Positions 63,969 to 64,000 of a stretch of DNA of 64,000 nucleotides are shown one piece after another. Each line of letters opens with the position of its first letter. Position 1 is the first letter of the stretch. Location: contig OX381704.1 in assembly GCA_947462335.1 (NCBI GenBank), positions 23,700,442-23,764,441 on the forward strand, in the 5' to 3' direction. This stretch comes from Harmothoe impar (lineage: Eukaryota; Annelida; Polychaeta; Phyllodocida; Polynoidae). Below the pieces are notes generated by a model, which was not told the origin of the DNA, ran no database searches, and was given only the letters and a program-made list of their open reading frames with translations. The position numbers and the translations under genes were made by a program.

Positions 63969-64000
63969 CTGGACATGAGACAACATCGGAAGCGAAATGC

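Overview
This is a stretch of an animal nuclear genome, most likely a marine invertebrate. Every confident host gene is split by GT-AG introns, the intergenic DNA is full of small inverted-repeat transposons, and one gene (NitFhit) is in the fused form known from invertebrates. A lancelet, hemichordate or mollusc is a guess only; nothing here fixes the species. No prokaryotic gene, tRNA, rRNA or CRISPR array was recognised, although tRNAs were not searched exhaustively.

Left part (1-22,050): mostly repeats. It holds MITE-like elements of several kinds (TTAA-flanked, hAT-like with 6-bp target duplications, homopolymer-G/C elements, long hairpins) and tandem arrays. A GC-rich area at 11.4-12.95 kb has phase-compatible coding-like exons of an unrecognised plus-strand gene. 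At 21,030-21,258 on the minus strand is the first coding exon of a type II regulatory subunit of cAMP-dependent protein kinase (PRKAR2-like); its other exons were not found to the left.

Centre (22,051-52,404): a complete Polinton/Maverick element with diverged terminal inverted repeats of 0.62-0.73 kb. On the minus strand lie a protein-primed DNA polymerase B, packaging ATPase, small hydrophobic-tailed protein, low-complexity protein, integrase with chromodomain, minor capsid protein, basic protein and major capsid protein, in a tightly packed cluster. No adenain-like protease was recognised. The plus strand carries spliced genes: one near the left terminus, a zinc-finger gene, and a phase-consistent exon chain predicting a single-pass membrane protein whose last exon is antisense to more than 1 kb of a minus-strand gene. 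A 7,050-bp LINE of L1/Tx1 type (41,831-48,880), flanked by a perfect 15-bp duplication, is inserted in the polymerase gene. Its ORF1 protein ends in a NADAR (YbiA-like) domain, an unusual fusion. Without the LINE and one duplication copy, the Polinton is about 23.3 kb.

Right part (52,405-64,000): ordinary host genes in a repeat-rich setting. ALG10 (minus, three exons) and TPRKB (plus, four exons) are head to head with 214 bp between start codons. Then comes the 3' part of NitFhit (minus), with the last two Nit exons in the window and the whole Fhit domain; its 5' exons lie beyond 64,000.
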